Made by a program: the position numbers and the translations under genes. A stretch of DNA of 52,081 bases, from contig JAIRWC010000034.1 in NCBI GenBank assembly GCA_031253495.1, positions 1-52,081 on the forward strand, read 5' to 3'. Positions 42,106 through 52,079 of this stretch are shown here, piece after piece (the first letter of the stretch is position 1; each line of letters opens with the position of its first letter). This DNA comes from Oscillospiraceae bacterium (GTDB taxonomy: Bacteria; Bacillota; Clostridia; Oscillospirales; Ruminococcaceae). The notes below the pieces were generated by a model. The model did no database searches. It was given only the letters and a program-made list of their open reading frames with translations, and was not told the origin of the DNA.

Positions 42106-43125
42106 ATGTCTTCAATGGACATCGGGATTGATTTAGGCACCGCCAACATCATCATAACCATGGGCGGAAAGGGGATTATCGTAAACGAGCCCTCCGTCGT
42201 CGCCTATAACAAGAAAAAGGGCGAGGTTGTGGCCGTCGGGCGCGAAGCCTATAAAATGATAGGCAGAACGCCGGAGTATATAGTGGCGGTCCGCCCGCTC
42301 AGGGACGGGGTCATTTCCGACCATGACATGACTATGCTCATGCTCAGGGAATTTATCCGCAAGGCGAGCAAAAACCTTTTGATAAAGCCGCAGATTATCA
42401 TATGCGTCCCCAGTTCCATAACCGACGTGGAAAACCGCGCCGTCGTGGAGGCGGCCTTGTCCGCCGGCGCGCGGAAGGTTTATTTGATTAAAGAGCCGAT
42501 TGCCGCCCTTTTGGGCGCCGGCGTGGACATTACGAAACCCAGCGGGACGATGGTGGTCGATATAGGCGGCGGAACCGCCGACGTGGCGGTAATTTCGTTT
42601 AACGGCATTGTCAAGGCGACCTCGATTAGGATGGCGGGGAACAAGTTCGACCAGGCGATTATCAAATACGTTTCGCAGAAGCACAAAATCTTAATCGGCG
42701 AAAAAACCGCCGAAACCGCGAAAAAAACCGTCGGCAACGTCTTCGAGCCCGACCCGGACGTTTCGATGATTATAAAAGGCAGGAACGTCGTAAAAGGCTT
42801 GCCGCAGAGCCTTGAAATCACGGAAGCCAATATGCGCGACGCTTTGATAGACTCCGCCATGGAAATCGTCAACAAGATAAAATCCGTGCTGGAGGTTACG
42901 CCGCCGGAGCTTGTGGGCGACATTTTGGCGAGCGGGATTATACTCACCGGCGGCGGTTCCCTGCTGAAAGGGTTGGACAGGTTAATAGCGCACAACGTGG
43001 GCGCGCCGTGCCGTCCGGCGGAAAATCCGATAGAATGTGTGGCGAGGGGCGTGGCGAAGGCGTTTAAATACGCGGACGAACTGTTGGACGGGTTTGAAAA
43101 GGTTTCAATGTATAAATACAAATAA
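42106..43125 (+). CDS. mreB: MreB/Mbl-type actin-like cell-shape protein
   Basis: Actin-like ATPase that forms membrane-bound filaments guiding side-wall synthesis. The 339-residue protein has phosphate 1 IGIDLGTANIIITM (residues 6-19), the phosphate 2 site MVVDIGGGTADVAVIS, and the adenosine loop GIILTGGGSLLKGL. It also has NEPSVVAY and the connecting VRPLRDGVISDHDMT. The ribosome site GAGGGG precedes the ATG; MDIGIDLG three codons later is a possible alternative. It starts 1 base after cca ends. No mreC or mreD follows, so it may be an Mbl-like paralogue. Confidence 0.95.
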   Translation: MSSMDIGIDLGTANIIITMGGKGIIVNEPSVVAYNKKKGEVVAVGREAYKMIGRTPEYIVAVRPLRDGVISDHDMTMLMLREFIRKASKNLLIKPQIIICVPSSITDVENRAVVEAALSAGARKVYLIKEPIAALLGAGVDITKPSGTMVVDIGGGTADVAVISFNGIVKATSIRMAGNKFDQAIIKYVSQKHKILIGEKTAETAKKTVGNVFEPDPDVSMIIKGRNVVKGLPQSLEITEANMRDALIDSAMEIVNKIKSVLEVTPPELVGDILASGIILTGGGSLLKGLDRLIAHNVGAPCRPAENPIECVARGVAKAFKYADELLDGFEKVSMYKYK

Positions 43126-43140
43126 TCGGGGAAATTTTTA

Positions 43141-43165
43141 AGCGCCGCTTGAACGCGGCGCTTTT
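43141..43165 (+). terminator. Terminator after mreB
   Basis: AGCGCCGC (43141-43148), loop TTGAAC, GCGGCGCT (43155-43162) then TTTTG, 15 bases after mreB. On the other strand the stem is followed by TAAAAATTT, so it may also serve the convergent gene. Confidence 0.85.
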
Positions 43166-43198
43166 GTCTGTGTCGGCGCGGGTTTAAAACGGGATTTA

Positions 43199-43996
43199 TC
43201 AAATGGCCTTTACGGGAACGGCGTCAATCTGGATAGCCTGCGCGGGTAAGGGCGCGGCGGGTAAAGGCGCGGCTTCGACGGGAACGGCTTCTATAGGGAC
43301 GACTTCGGTAATCATTTCGTCGTCGGCTTCGCCCGGCGAACCGTGGCTTCTCGCGGCTTTCTCGGCTTCCGCCGCGGCGACCTTCAGCTTTTTGATGAGC
43401 GGCAAAACGCCTTCCCACGCCTCAAGCTCTTTAAGCGACACAATTTCAAGGATTTGTTTAAGAGGGAAGTTATACGCGCCCTCGACCTTCGGAATACGCT
43501 TAGACAGGCTTGTTTTCGTCAGGCTGAGTTGGTTTATCCTTTTTTCAAACTCGATTTGCCGTTTTACCATGTCGTTCTTTTCGTTTACCATTTCGGTAAG
43601 CTCCGTAGGCGAATTTAACGTCAATTCGAGAAACTTCGCGAATATTTCGGGGTACATGGTCGCCAAAACGCTCGCCCTGTCAAGCGGCGAGTAACCGTCG
43701 TCCGTGAGCGCCTGCAAAACGGGGGCGCAAACCCTGTCAAACGACGACATATTGGCGGCGAGCCAGTCTTTCAAGCCGCCGTAATCAACCTTCCCCTCGA
43801 AAGCGACCGCCGATTTTTTCGCTTCTTTTTTAATCCTCTCGGTTTGCCGTTTGATTGACTCCGATAACGCGGGGATTTCCCTTTCCGCGGTCGCGACCTC
43901 ATCGTCAATCCGCCGCTGCTGTTCTTTAAGCTCTTGTAATTCCCGTTCGTTTTTTAAAAGGGTTTCGGCGAAAACGAAAAAAGTCCGTAAGTCCAT
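43199..43996 (-). CDS. Unrecognised coiled-coil protein with Pro/Val/Ala-rich tail
   Basis: No family recognised. The 265-residue protein is soluble. Coiled coil is likely at about residues 12-70 (LLKNERELQELKEQQRRIDDE) and 138-165. A globular helical middle includes GLKDWLAANMSSFDRVCAPVLQAL. The tail (about 225-265) repeats a PIEAVPVEAAPLPAAPLPA pattern, which is low complexity and probably disordered. The ribosome site GGAGG precedes the ATG. It has its own promoter at 44055-44084. The neighbour is mreB (convergent), which gives no functional hint. Confidence 0.75.
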   Translation of the reverse strand: MDLRTFFVFAETLLKNERELQELKEQQRRIDDEVATAEREIPALSESIKRQTERIKKEAKKSAVAFEGKVDYGGLKDWLAANMSSFDRVCAPVLQALTDDGYSPLDRASVLATMYPEIFAKFLELTLNSPTELTEMVNEKNDMVKRQIEFEKRINQLSLTKTSLSKRIPKVEGAYNFPLKQILEIVSLKELEAWEGVLPLIKKLKVAAAEAEKAARSHGSPGEADDEMITEVVPIEAVPVEAAPLPAAPLPAQAIQIDAVPVKAI

Positions 43997-44054
43997 GTCT
44001 AACCTCCCGTAATAAAATTTTGACCGCTAATATGTAACAGTATGGGTTACGTCA

Positions 44055-44084
44055 ATTATATCACCGTTTATCGCCGATTGTCAA
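44055..44084 (-). promoter_or_regulatory. Promoter of the coiled-coil gene
   Basis: Minus strand: -35 TTGACA (44079-44084), 18-base spacer, -10 TATAAT (44055-44060), both perfect. Just downstream is a small inverted repeat GTAAC-N7-GTTAC (44034-44050) near the start site, a possible operator. Confidence 0.78.
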
Positions 44085-44155
44085 TAACCTTATTTCGGCA
44101 AATCGGAAGTATGCCGCCCCACATATAGTTATACCGTTTTTGAACGGCGAACGTA

Positions 44156-45085
44156 TTACCCGTTCAGCCTTAACATCTCGTCTATACATTTCCTCGCCGC
44201 GAGAATGTCGTGTTTGTCCATTTTTGTCTCAAACCCGCCGCCGCCGTCCTTTACCGCGTTAAGCGCGCCTAAAACGTCCGCGAGCGTGGTAAGGCGCATA
44301 TTGGGGCAGGATATTTTTTTTGAGAGGATATAAAAGGATTTTTCCGGGCAGTCGTACTGCAAATGCTCGCGGACGCTGATTTCCGTGCCGATGATGAACT
44401 CGCGGTTCGGCGAATTTTTGGCAAATTCCGCGATACCGGAGGTCGAGCCGACATAATCGGCGGCTTCGACGACGGCGGGGTCGCATTCGGGATGAACCAG
44501 CGCGAGCGCGTCGGGGCGGAGCGCTTTCGCCTCCCGCAAATCCTCGAGCGTCGCCGCGGCGTGAACGGGGCAGCCGCCCCTAATCAGCATAATATCCTTG
44601 TTGCTCACCCGCTTTTTCACATAGTCGCCGAGGTTGGCGTCCGGGATAAACAGGATTTTCTCCGCTTCCATCCTTTCGATGATTCTAACCGCCGACGAGC
44701 TTGTTACGCAGACGTCGCAGAGTTTTTTCAATTCCGCCGTCGTGTTTATATAGGCGACGACGGCGCGGTCGGGCTCACGCTTTTTCAACTGGCGGATTTC
44801 ATCCGGGGAAAACTGCTCCGCCATAGGGCAGCCGGCAAGCGGGTTGGGCAGATATACCCGTTTTTCGGGGTTTAGGATTTTCGCCGTTTCCGCCATGAAG
44901 CGCACCCCGCAAAGGATGATGTTGTCCGCCCCGGCGTCGCGCGCCCAAACGCTTAATTGGAACGAATCGCCCGTGTAATCCGCGATTTCGACAATTTCGC
45001 GGGATTGGTAGCTGTGGGCGAGAATAACCGCGTTTACGGCGTTTTTAAGCTCGGTTATCTTATTTTGCAGCTCTTTTATCGTCAT
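44156..45085 (-). CDS. nadA: Quinolinate synthase
   Basis: Condenses iminoaspartate with dihydroxyacetone phosphate to quinolinate in NAD synthesis, using an oxygen-sensitive [4Fe-4S] cluster. The 309-residue protein shows ILAHSYQ (about residues 20-26), DYTGDSFQLS, CGVRFMAETAKIL, GCPMAEQ, PDANLGDYV, GGCPVHAA, LVHPECDP, STSGIAEFA and CPNMRLTTL. Cys residues are available in the positions of the three cluster ligands. The start at 45085 has AAAAGGGG upstream; the frame stays open into rimI but that part is shadow sequence. It lies 14 bases after rimI. nadB and nadC are absent here, so iminoaspartate must come from genes elsewhere. Confidence 0.96.
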   Translation of the reverse strand: MTIKELQNKITELKNAVNAVILAHSYQSREIVEIADYTGDSFQLSVWARDAGADNIILCGVRFMAETAKILNPEKRVYLPNPLAGCPMAEQFSPDEIRQLKKREPDRAVVAYINTTAELKKLCDVCVTSSSAVRIIERMEAEKILFIPDANLGDYVKKRVSNKDIMLIRGGCPVHAAATLEDLREAKALRPDALALVHPECDPAVVEAADYVGSTSGIAEFAKNSPNREFIIGTEISVREHLQYDCPEKSFYILSKKISCPNMRLTTLADVLGALNAVKDGGGGFETKMDKHDILAARKCIDEMLRLNG

Positions 45086-45099
45086 GTATTGCCCCTTTT

Positions 45100-45492
45100 T
45101 TAAGTTATTTTGCCGCCGCGGCGCATTACCACCCCGTCGCCGCCGCCGTAATAATTCTTGCGGCGGTTGATTTCCGCGAACCCGAATTTTTTGTACAGCG
45201 CAATCGCGGGGATATTCCCGGAAGAAACTTCGAGAAACACGTCGCCGCCGCATTTTTCCAAAAATTTCCGCATAAGGCGGGTCGCCGCCCCTTTTCCGCG
45301 AAATTCCGGCAGGACGGCCATCCGAAACAACTCATAATCGTCCCCCAGCTTCATGCCGATTATATAACCGCCTTCTTCGACAAAGCAAACCGCTTCCGGA
45401 TTGGCCAGACTCGATTCGATGGCGGCGACGCTCCACGGCTCGTCGAAGCAGACGGCTTCAATCGCGTGAACGGCGTTTGCGTCAACGTCCAT
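45100..45492 (-). CDS. rimI: GNAT acetyltransferase, RimI-like
   Basis: Predicted N-terminal-alanine acetyltransferase acting on ribosomal or other proteins. The 130-residue protein has the RimI pattern: IEAVCFDEPWSVAAIESSL near the N-terminus, the acetyl-CoA loop VLPEFRGKGAATRLMRKFL (about residues 60-78), and the tail LEVSSGNIPAIALYKKFGFAEINRRKNYY. It is slightly shorter at the N-terminus than usual. Its start overlaps the end of the phosphatase gene by 11 bases. In many genomes rimI sits with tsaB/tsaD; here it is with nadA, so specificity is by family only. Confidence 0.88.
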   Translation of the reverse strand: MDVDANAVHAIEAVCFDEPWSVAAIESSLANPEAVCFVEEGGYIIGMKLGDDYELFRMAVLPEFRGKGAATRLMRKFLEKCGGDVFLEVSSGNIPAIALYKKFGFAEINRRKNYYGGGDGVVMRRGGKIT

Positions 45493-45913
45493 TGGTTATA
45501 AAGTCCTCGTAAAAACTCAGCAGCTTATCCCTGCATTCGCGGTACGCGGAAAGCCCCTTTGAAAACGGGTCGTATATGTTTAACGTCGTGATTTTATCCG
45601 CTATGTCGAGATTTTTGAAATAAGAGCAAAGCGTTACCTTCTGCCGGCGGTTCATAACGTGGAACGCGTCGAACGTTTCCATATCCACGTCGTTGACCGA
45701 AACGGGCGCGCGCGAGGTTCTCAGCCCTATTTCGGAAAGGGCGCGGTTGACGTTTTCGTCCGCGCCGCCCCCGACAAGCGCGATACCCGCGCTTTCAAAC
45801 GCGTAAGGCGCGCCGCTTTTCAAGGCGATGCTGTTGGCTATTTCCATCGCCATAACGCTTCGCGTTTTGTTCGCCGTGCATATAATGAGAATTTTTTTCA
45901 TTTTCATGACCAT
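45482..45913 (-). CDS. Low-molecular-weight protein tyrosine phosphatase family
   Basis: A 143-residue phosphatase of the LMW-PTP/arsenate-reductase fold. The P-loop is IICTANKTRSVMA (Cys12 and Arg18, CX5R), and the general-acid Asp is in NIYDPFSKG (about residue 113). Family members in Gram-positives (YwlE) remove arginine or tyrosine phosphates. Three in-frame ATGs (45913, 45907, 45901) compete; GAGG stands 4 bases before the first and 10 before the second, while the third gives the family-typical MKKILII start. It overlaps rimI by 11 bases. Confidence 0.88.
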   Translation of the reverse strand: MVMKMKKILIICTANKTRSVMAMEIANSIALKSGAPYAFESAGIALVGGGADENVNRALSEIGLRTSRAPVSVNDVDMETFDAFHVMNRRQKVTLCSYFKNLDIADKITTLNIYDPFSKGLSAYRECRDKLLSFYEDFITNGR

Positions 45914-45977
45914 GCCGCCTCACCCTGCGCAAAACTCAATGAAAATTGCGGCATGGTGATTAGTCCTTTCTCGTTTT

Positions 45978-45994
45978 CGGAGTTGCCGTATCAG
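45978..45994 (-). repeat. Small interspersed repeat copy C
   Basis: Minus strand CTGATACGGCAACTCCG, one base different from copies A and B over its 17 bases. It contains the TGA stop codon of polA. Confidence 0.5.
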
Positions 45995-48243
45995 TGCGTT
46001 TCGTACCATGATTTCCCCGTTTTTACGTCTACGGTCAGCGGAATGTCGAGTTCGCCGCCCGCCGCCGCCATTTCTTCCCTTAAAACATCCGCGACGCGCC
46101 GCGAAACGCTTTCCGGCGCCTCCGCAATCAGTTCGTCGTGTACCTGCAAAATCAGTTTCGCGCCCAGGTCCTTTTCGGATTTAAACCGGTTGTAAACCCT
46201 TATCATGGCGATTTTTATAATATCCGCCGCCGTCCCTTGAATGGGCGTGTTTTTGGCTATCCTCTCGCCGAAAGCCCGTATGTTCCCGTTCGGCGACAAT
46301 ATTTCCGGAACGTGCCTTATCCGTCCCAGCAACGTTTTGACGCGGCCCGTCTTTTTCGCCTCGGCCACGGTCCTTTCGAGATAATCGCGGACGCCGGAAT
46401 ATTTTTCAAGATAACGCTCGATGTATAAATTCGCGTCGCGGACCGAAACGCCGATTTCCTTGGACAGGGAAAACGCCCCCATTCCGTATATTATCCCGAA
46501 GTTCACGGCTTTCGCGGCGGTTCTCATCCCGCGGGAAACGAGGCTTTCCGGGACGCCGAACACCTGCGACGCCGTCATCGCGTGGATGTCATCGTTGTTT
46601 CGGAACGCCCTTTTCATAATTTCGTCTCCGGAAACGTACGCCAAAACCCGCAGCTCTATCTGCGAATAATCCGCGTCGACAAGGTCGCGGCCGTTTTCGG
46701 CTATGAAGAACCGCCGCATAATCCGGCCGCGTTCGGTTCTCACGGGGATGTTCTGTATGTTCGGCTCGGCCGAGGAAAGCCGGCCCGTCCGCGTTTCGGT
46801 CTGCTTGAAGGTGGTGCGTATCCTCCCGTCGTCCGAAACGGCTTTAAGCAAACCCTGAACGTACGTCGAATTCAGCTTCGCAAGCGCGCGGTATTCGATA
46901 ATCGGCGAAATGACGGGATGCCTGCCCGCGAGGGATTCCAAAACGTCGGAATTCGTGGAATAGCCCGTCTTGGTTTTTTTCGCGCCCGGCAAGCCCAATT
47001 TGTCGAACAAAACCTCGCCGAGCCGCTTTGGGGAAGCGACGTTGAATTCCTCCCCCGCCAAATCGTATATTCGCCTTTCGGTTTCGGCAATCCCCGAAAC
47101 AAGCTCTTCGCCGAAACGCCTTATGCCGTCCGCGTCAATCTTTATCCCCGTTTTTTCCATGTCCCTCAAAACGCCGGAAAGCGGGATTTCAACCTCGGTG
47201 AGCAGCTTCGCGAGACCTTCGTCCGCAATCTCGCGGTAAAGCTGTTCGGGGGTGAATTTTTCGGCGTCCGCGTCAAGGATATACGCGGCCAATTCCTTGT
47301 CGAACGCCGCGCCTTCGGGGATGGGCGGGGCTTCGAGGATGGGCGGGGCTTCGGGGATGGGCGGGGCTTCGGGGATGGGGGCGAAACGGCCGATATCCAA
47401 TTTTTTCATCAGGGACAGCAATTCCAATTCCGTGAGGATTTCGGATAACGCCGCCTTATCCCCGCCCGAAACGCGGTAATCGTCCAAATCGCGCGAAACG
47501 GGCGCGTCGGTCGCGATGGTGCCGAGTTTCCGGCTCAAATAACACATTTCCCTGTCTTTCAGGAGTTTCGCCTTTACGGAAGCGGATATGTCGAGAGCGT
47601 CAAGGTTTTCATAGATATAATCCACGCTTTCATATTTTTGTATCAGCGAACGGGCGGTCTTTTCCCCTATTCCGGAAACCCCGGGGATATCGTCGGACTT
47701 ATCCCCCATCAACGCCTTTACCTCAATCATCCGCGACGGTTCTATCCCATAAACCTCTTTGATTTTTTCGGGGGTATAAATTATTTCCTCTTTCGTCGAG
47801 GCGAGGCAGACCGAAACCCTTTCGCCGATTAGCTGAAACGCGTCGCGGTCGCCCGTGGCTATGAAACAGTCCGCGTTTTCCCCCGCCGAAAATTCGGCGA
47901 GGGAGCCTATTATGTCGTCGGCTTCCCACCCCTCTCTTTCCACAAAGGAAATCCCCATAAAACCGAGGATTTTCTTTATATACGGCATCTGCGCGGCAAG
48001 CTCGTCGGGCATCCCCTTACGGCGCTTTTTGTAACCGCCGTACATTTTATGGCGGAAAGTCGGCGCGCGCGTATCGAAAGCGACGGCCATACGGTCGGGT
48101 TCAAGCGCGTTTTTCAGTTTAAGCAACGCGGAAAAAAATCCGGTTACCGCGTTGGTGTAAACGCCTTTTTTATTGGATAAGAGGGGTATCGCGTAAAACG
48201 AGCGGTTCGCTATGCTGTTGCCGTCAATCAACAGGAATTTCAT
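45991..48243 (-). CDS. polA: DNA polymerase I lacking most of the 3'-5' exonuclease domain
   Basis: Replication and repair polymerase, 750 residues from the ATG at 48243, against about 830-930 in typical members. Residues 1 to about 286 form the 5'-3' nuclease (FLLIDGNSIANRSFYA; ATGDRDAFQL; MGDKSDDIPGVSGIGEKTA). A Pro-rich linker of four PIPEAP-type units fills about 287-310. Only a short remnant of the exonuclease region (FDKELAAYILDAD) precedes the polymerase domain, which starts near residue 348 (EVEIPLSGVLRDMEKTGIKID). The polymerase motifs are intact: DADYSQIELRVLA, RTAAKAVNFGIIYG and QVHDELI. The frame opens upstream to 48267 but the GGAGGTCTG site decides the start. It follows ppk. Confidence 0.95.
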   Translation of the reverse strand: MKFLLIDGNSIANRSFYAIPLLSNKKGVYTNAVTGFFSALLKLKNALEPDRMAVAFDTRAPTFRHKMYGGYKKRRKGMPDELAAQMPYIKKILGFMGISFVEREGWEADDIIGSLAEFSAGENADCFIATGDRDAFQLIGERVSVCLASTKEEIIYTPEKIKEVYGIEPSRMIEVKALMGDKSDDIPGVSGIGEKTARSLIQKYESVDYIYENLDALDISASVKAKLLKDREMCYLSRKLGTIATDAPVSRDLDDYRVSGGDKAALSEILTELELLSLMKKLDIGRFAPIPEAPPIPEAPPILEAPPIPEGAAFDKELAAYILDADAEKFTPEQLYREIADEGLAKLLTEVEIPLSGVLRDMEKTGIKIDADGIRRFGEELVSGIAETERRIYDLAGEEFNVASPKRLGEVLFDKLGLPGAKKTKTGYSTNSDVLESLAGRHPVISPIIEYRALAKLNSTYVQGLLKAVSDDGRIRTTFKQTETRTGRLSSAEPNIQNIPVRTERGRIMRRFFIAENGRDLVDADYSQIELRVLAYVSGDEIMKRAFRNNDDIHAMTASQVFGVPESLVSRGMRTAAKAVNFGIIYGMGAFSLSKEIGVSVRDANLYIERYLEKYSGVRDYLERTVAEAKKTGRVKTLLGRIRHVPEILSPNGNIRAFGERIAKNTPIQGTAADIIKIAMIRVYNRFKSEKDLGAKLILQVHDELIAEAPESVSRRVADVLREEMAAAGGELDIPLTVDVKTGKSWYETH
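47313..47384 (-). repeat. 18-bp tandem repeat within polA
   Basis: Four 18-base units, the first three nearly identical (cttcggggatgggcgggg, one with a g-to-a change) and the last diverging, encoding PIPEAP, PIPEAP, PILEAP, PIPEGA. Being in frame, its copy number can vary without disrupting the polymerase. Confidence 0.92.
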
Positions 48244-48324
48244 CAGACCTCCTCTGTATCGCGCCAAAATTTCCTTGTCCGGCGAAAAATCCGACCCCGC
48301 CCGCGCGCGGTTTCCGGGGGGTTA
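48244..48324 (-). repeat. GGAGGTCTG palindromic element, diverged copy 3
   Basis: It fills the whole ppk-polA gap. CAGACCTCC (48244-48252) is adjacent to the polA ATG, so the mRNA reads GGAGGTCTG-ATG. The far end (48314-48324, CCGGGGGGTTA on plus) is diverged and includes the ppk stop codon. The internal CGGAAACCGCGCGCG matches copy 1 closely. Pairing of the ends is weaker than in copies 1 and 2. Confidence 0.55.
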
Positions 48325-50454
48325 TTTGTTAAACAGCCCTTTGATAAACCCGATTATTTTATTGCCGCCGATTTTTTTCTCCGCCGCGAGCCGCGCCCTC
48401 TCGTACGCCCTTTCGTAAAAATAAATCTGCGAGTCCAATTTCCCCCCGCCGTCCGCCTTAACCTTGGCGTAACTGCCGTCGGGTTTTTGGACGCGCGCCT
48501 TTACGTCGTCGGAAAGCATGACGTTAAAATCGTCAATCAGGCTTTTTTTTATAAGGGCGTCGCGGACGGGGGCGGCGACTTCGATGCGCTTTTCGGTGTT
48601 GCGCGTCATAAAATCGGCGGAAGAAATATACACCTTGCTCCTTTCCCCGGCGCCGAATATGTAAACGCGGCTGTGTTCCAAAAACCGCCCGACGACGGAA
48701 ACCACGCGGATATTTTCCGTATAGCCCGGCACGCCCGCCACAAGGCAGCATATCCCCCTTACAATCAGGTCGATTTTAACGCCGCTTCGGCTCGCTTCCA
48801 CAAGCTTTTCGATGATATCCTTGTCGGTGAGCGAATTGAGCTTCAACCCGATATAACCCTTGGCGCCGCGGGTTATTTCCGCGTCAATCAACCGGACGGC
48901 GCGGGATTTTAAGAAGCGCGGGGCCACCCACAACAAGTTGGCGGTTTCGACGGTATTCCCCGCCGAAAGCGCGTTAAAAACCACCGACGCGTCGGAACCT
49001 ATGTCGCGGTTCGCCGTCAAAAGCGAAAGGTCGGTGTAAAGGCGCGAGGTGCGCTCGTTATAATTTCCCGTTCCGATTTGCGTGAAATATTTTACGGACG
49101 AACCCGTTTTCTTCGTGATGAGGAGCAGTTTGGAATGTACCTTCAAATGCCCCGGCCCGTAAACCACCCGCACGCCCGCGTCCTCAAGGCGTTTAGACCA
49201 GCCGATATTGTTCTCCTCGTCGAACCGCGCGCGAAGCTCCACGAGAGCCAATACCCGCTTGCCGTTTTCGGCGGCGGCAATCAGCGCGTTGACGACTTTG
49301 CTGTCGGTGGCGACGCGATAAAGGGTTATCTTCACGGAAAACACGTCTTTGTCGTTCGCCGCCTCTTCCAGCAACCGGATAAACGGGTTTATGCTCTCAT
49401 AAGGATACGAAAGCAGGATATCCCCGCGTTCCATCTGGCGGATAATCGGTTCGTTCCCGCGGATACGCGGGCACGGCCTCGGCGTTAAGGGTTTGAAGAA
49501 CAAGTCGCCGTACGCTTTTATCCGTTCCTCAAGCTGAAATATAAAGCCCATGTCCAGCGGCGCGGACTGCGAGAACGCGTATTCGCCGCTAAGCCCGAGA
49601 TTGAGGTATTCCGCGACGACGGCTTCGTTCGCCCTGTCGCCGGAATCGAACTCTATCCGCACGGGGGCTGATTTTTTCCGCTTTTTCAAAAGCTCTTCCA
49701 TAACCCCGCGAAAATCGAGGTCGTGGTCGTAAAGCGCCTCTTCCGCGCCCACGTCGGCGTTGCGGGTTATCCTGAAGACGTTCCTGCCGATTATCTCATA
49801 GTCCGCGTAAACCATATCCGCGTAGCGCATGATTAAACTTTCGACAAGCGCGAAACGGGACTTGCCGTTTTTCGGCGGAAGCCACACCACGCGCTCGAAC
49901 GCGCCGGACGGGACGGCGGGCAAAATCCCTATCGCCCTCTTCGGGGAATCGCCCGCCTTCAGGGTGGCGGCGATGTATATCTCCTTGTTCTTCAGGAAAG
50001 GAACGGGGTTCTTTTTATCTATGATTGCGGGGGTAAGCAGGGGAAGGATTTCACTCTTGAAATAAACGGCGAGAAACCGCTCGTCGTCTTTTGATATTTC
50101 CCCCCTTAGGTCAACCTGCTCGATACCCGCCCGATTAAGCCGGCTGATTATCTCGGCGTAAACCTTGTCTTTCACCGGGATGAGCTCCGCGGTTTTTTTT
50201 GTGATTAACTTAAGCTGTTCGCTTGCCGTAAGGTTGGTTTTGTTGTCCGAAACGTCCTTTTTCAAGGCTTTGCGCTCCCTCAGATAGCCCACCCTTATCA
50301 TAAAAAACTCGTCGAGGTTGTTGCAGAAGATATACACGAAACGGAGCCTTTCAAACAAAGGGACGGAGGCGTCCTGCGCCTCTTCAAGGACGCGCCGGTT
50401 GAATTTGAGCCAGGATAATTCGCGGTTGTCGATATAAGGTTTTATAAATTTCAT
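48322..50454 (-). CDS. ppk1: Polyphosphate kinase 1
   Basis: Reversibly makes inorganic polyphosphate from ATP. The 710-residue protein is full length: N-terminal NRELSWLKFNRRVLEEAQD, the FCNNLDEFFMIRVGYLR segment, a head domain, and two C-terminal phospholipase-D-like domains. The autophosphorylated His is in GPGHLKVHSKLLL (about residue 430) and the second conserved His in LEHSRVYIF (about 590). It starts 5 bases after pyrG ends, with its ribosome site (AAAGGGATAA) partly inside that gene, so the two are co-translated. A link between CTP synthesis and polyphosphate is positional only. Confidence 0.96.
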   Translation of the reverse strand: MKFIKPYIDNRELSWLKFNRRVLEEAQDASVPLFERLRFVYIFCNNLDEFFMIRVGYLRERKALKKDVSDNKTNLTASEQLKLITKKTAELIPVKDKVYAEIISRLNRAGIEQVDLRGEISKDDERFLAVYFKSEILPLLTPAIIDKKNPVPFLKNKEIYIAATLKAGDSPKRAIGILPAVPSGAFERVVWLPPKNGKSRFALVESLIMRYADMVYADYEIIGRNVFRITRNADVGAEEALYDHDLDFRGVMEELLKKRKKSAPVRIEFDSGDRANEAVVAEYLNLGLSGEYAFSQSAPLDMGFIFQLEERIKAYGDLFFKPLTPRPCPRIRGNEPIIRQMERGDILLSYPYESINPFIRLLEEAANDKDVFSVKITLYRVATDSKVVNALIAAAENGKRVLALVELRARFDEENNIGWSKRLEDAGVRVVYGPGHLKVHSKLLLITKKTGSSVKYFTQIGTGNYNERTSRLYTDLSLLTANRDIGSDASVVFNALSAGNTVETANLLWVAPRFLKSRAVRLIDAEITRGAKGYIGLKLNSLTDKDIIEKLVEASRSGVKIDLIVRGICCLVAGVPGYTENIRVVSVVGRFLEHSRVYIFGAGERSKVYISSADFMTRNTEKRIEVAAPVRDALIKKSLIDDFNVMLSDDVKARVQKPDGSYAKVKADGGGKLDSQIYFYERAYERARLAAEKKIGGNKIIGFIKGLFNK

Positions 50455-50459
50455 GTCAA

Positions 50460-52079
<1,620 letters not shown>

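Noticed and set aside
45085-45253. N-terminal extension of nadA rich in arginine
   Set aside because: It overlaps rimI, lacks similarity to quinolinate synthases, and the ATG at 45085 has a good ribosome site.
47313-47384. CRISPR-like or minisatellite regulatory array
   Set aside because: The 18-bp units are contiguous and in frame within polA.
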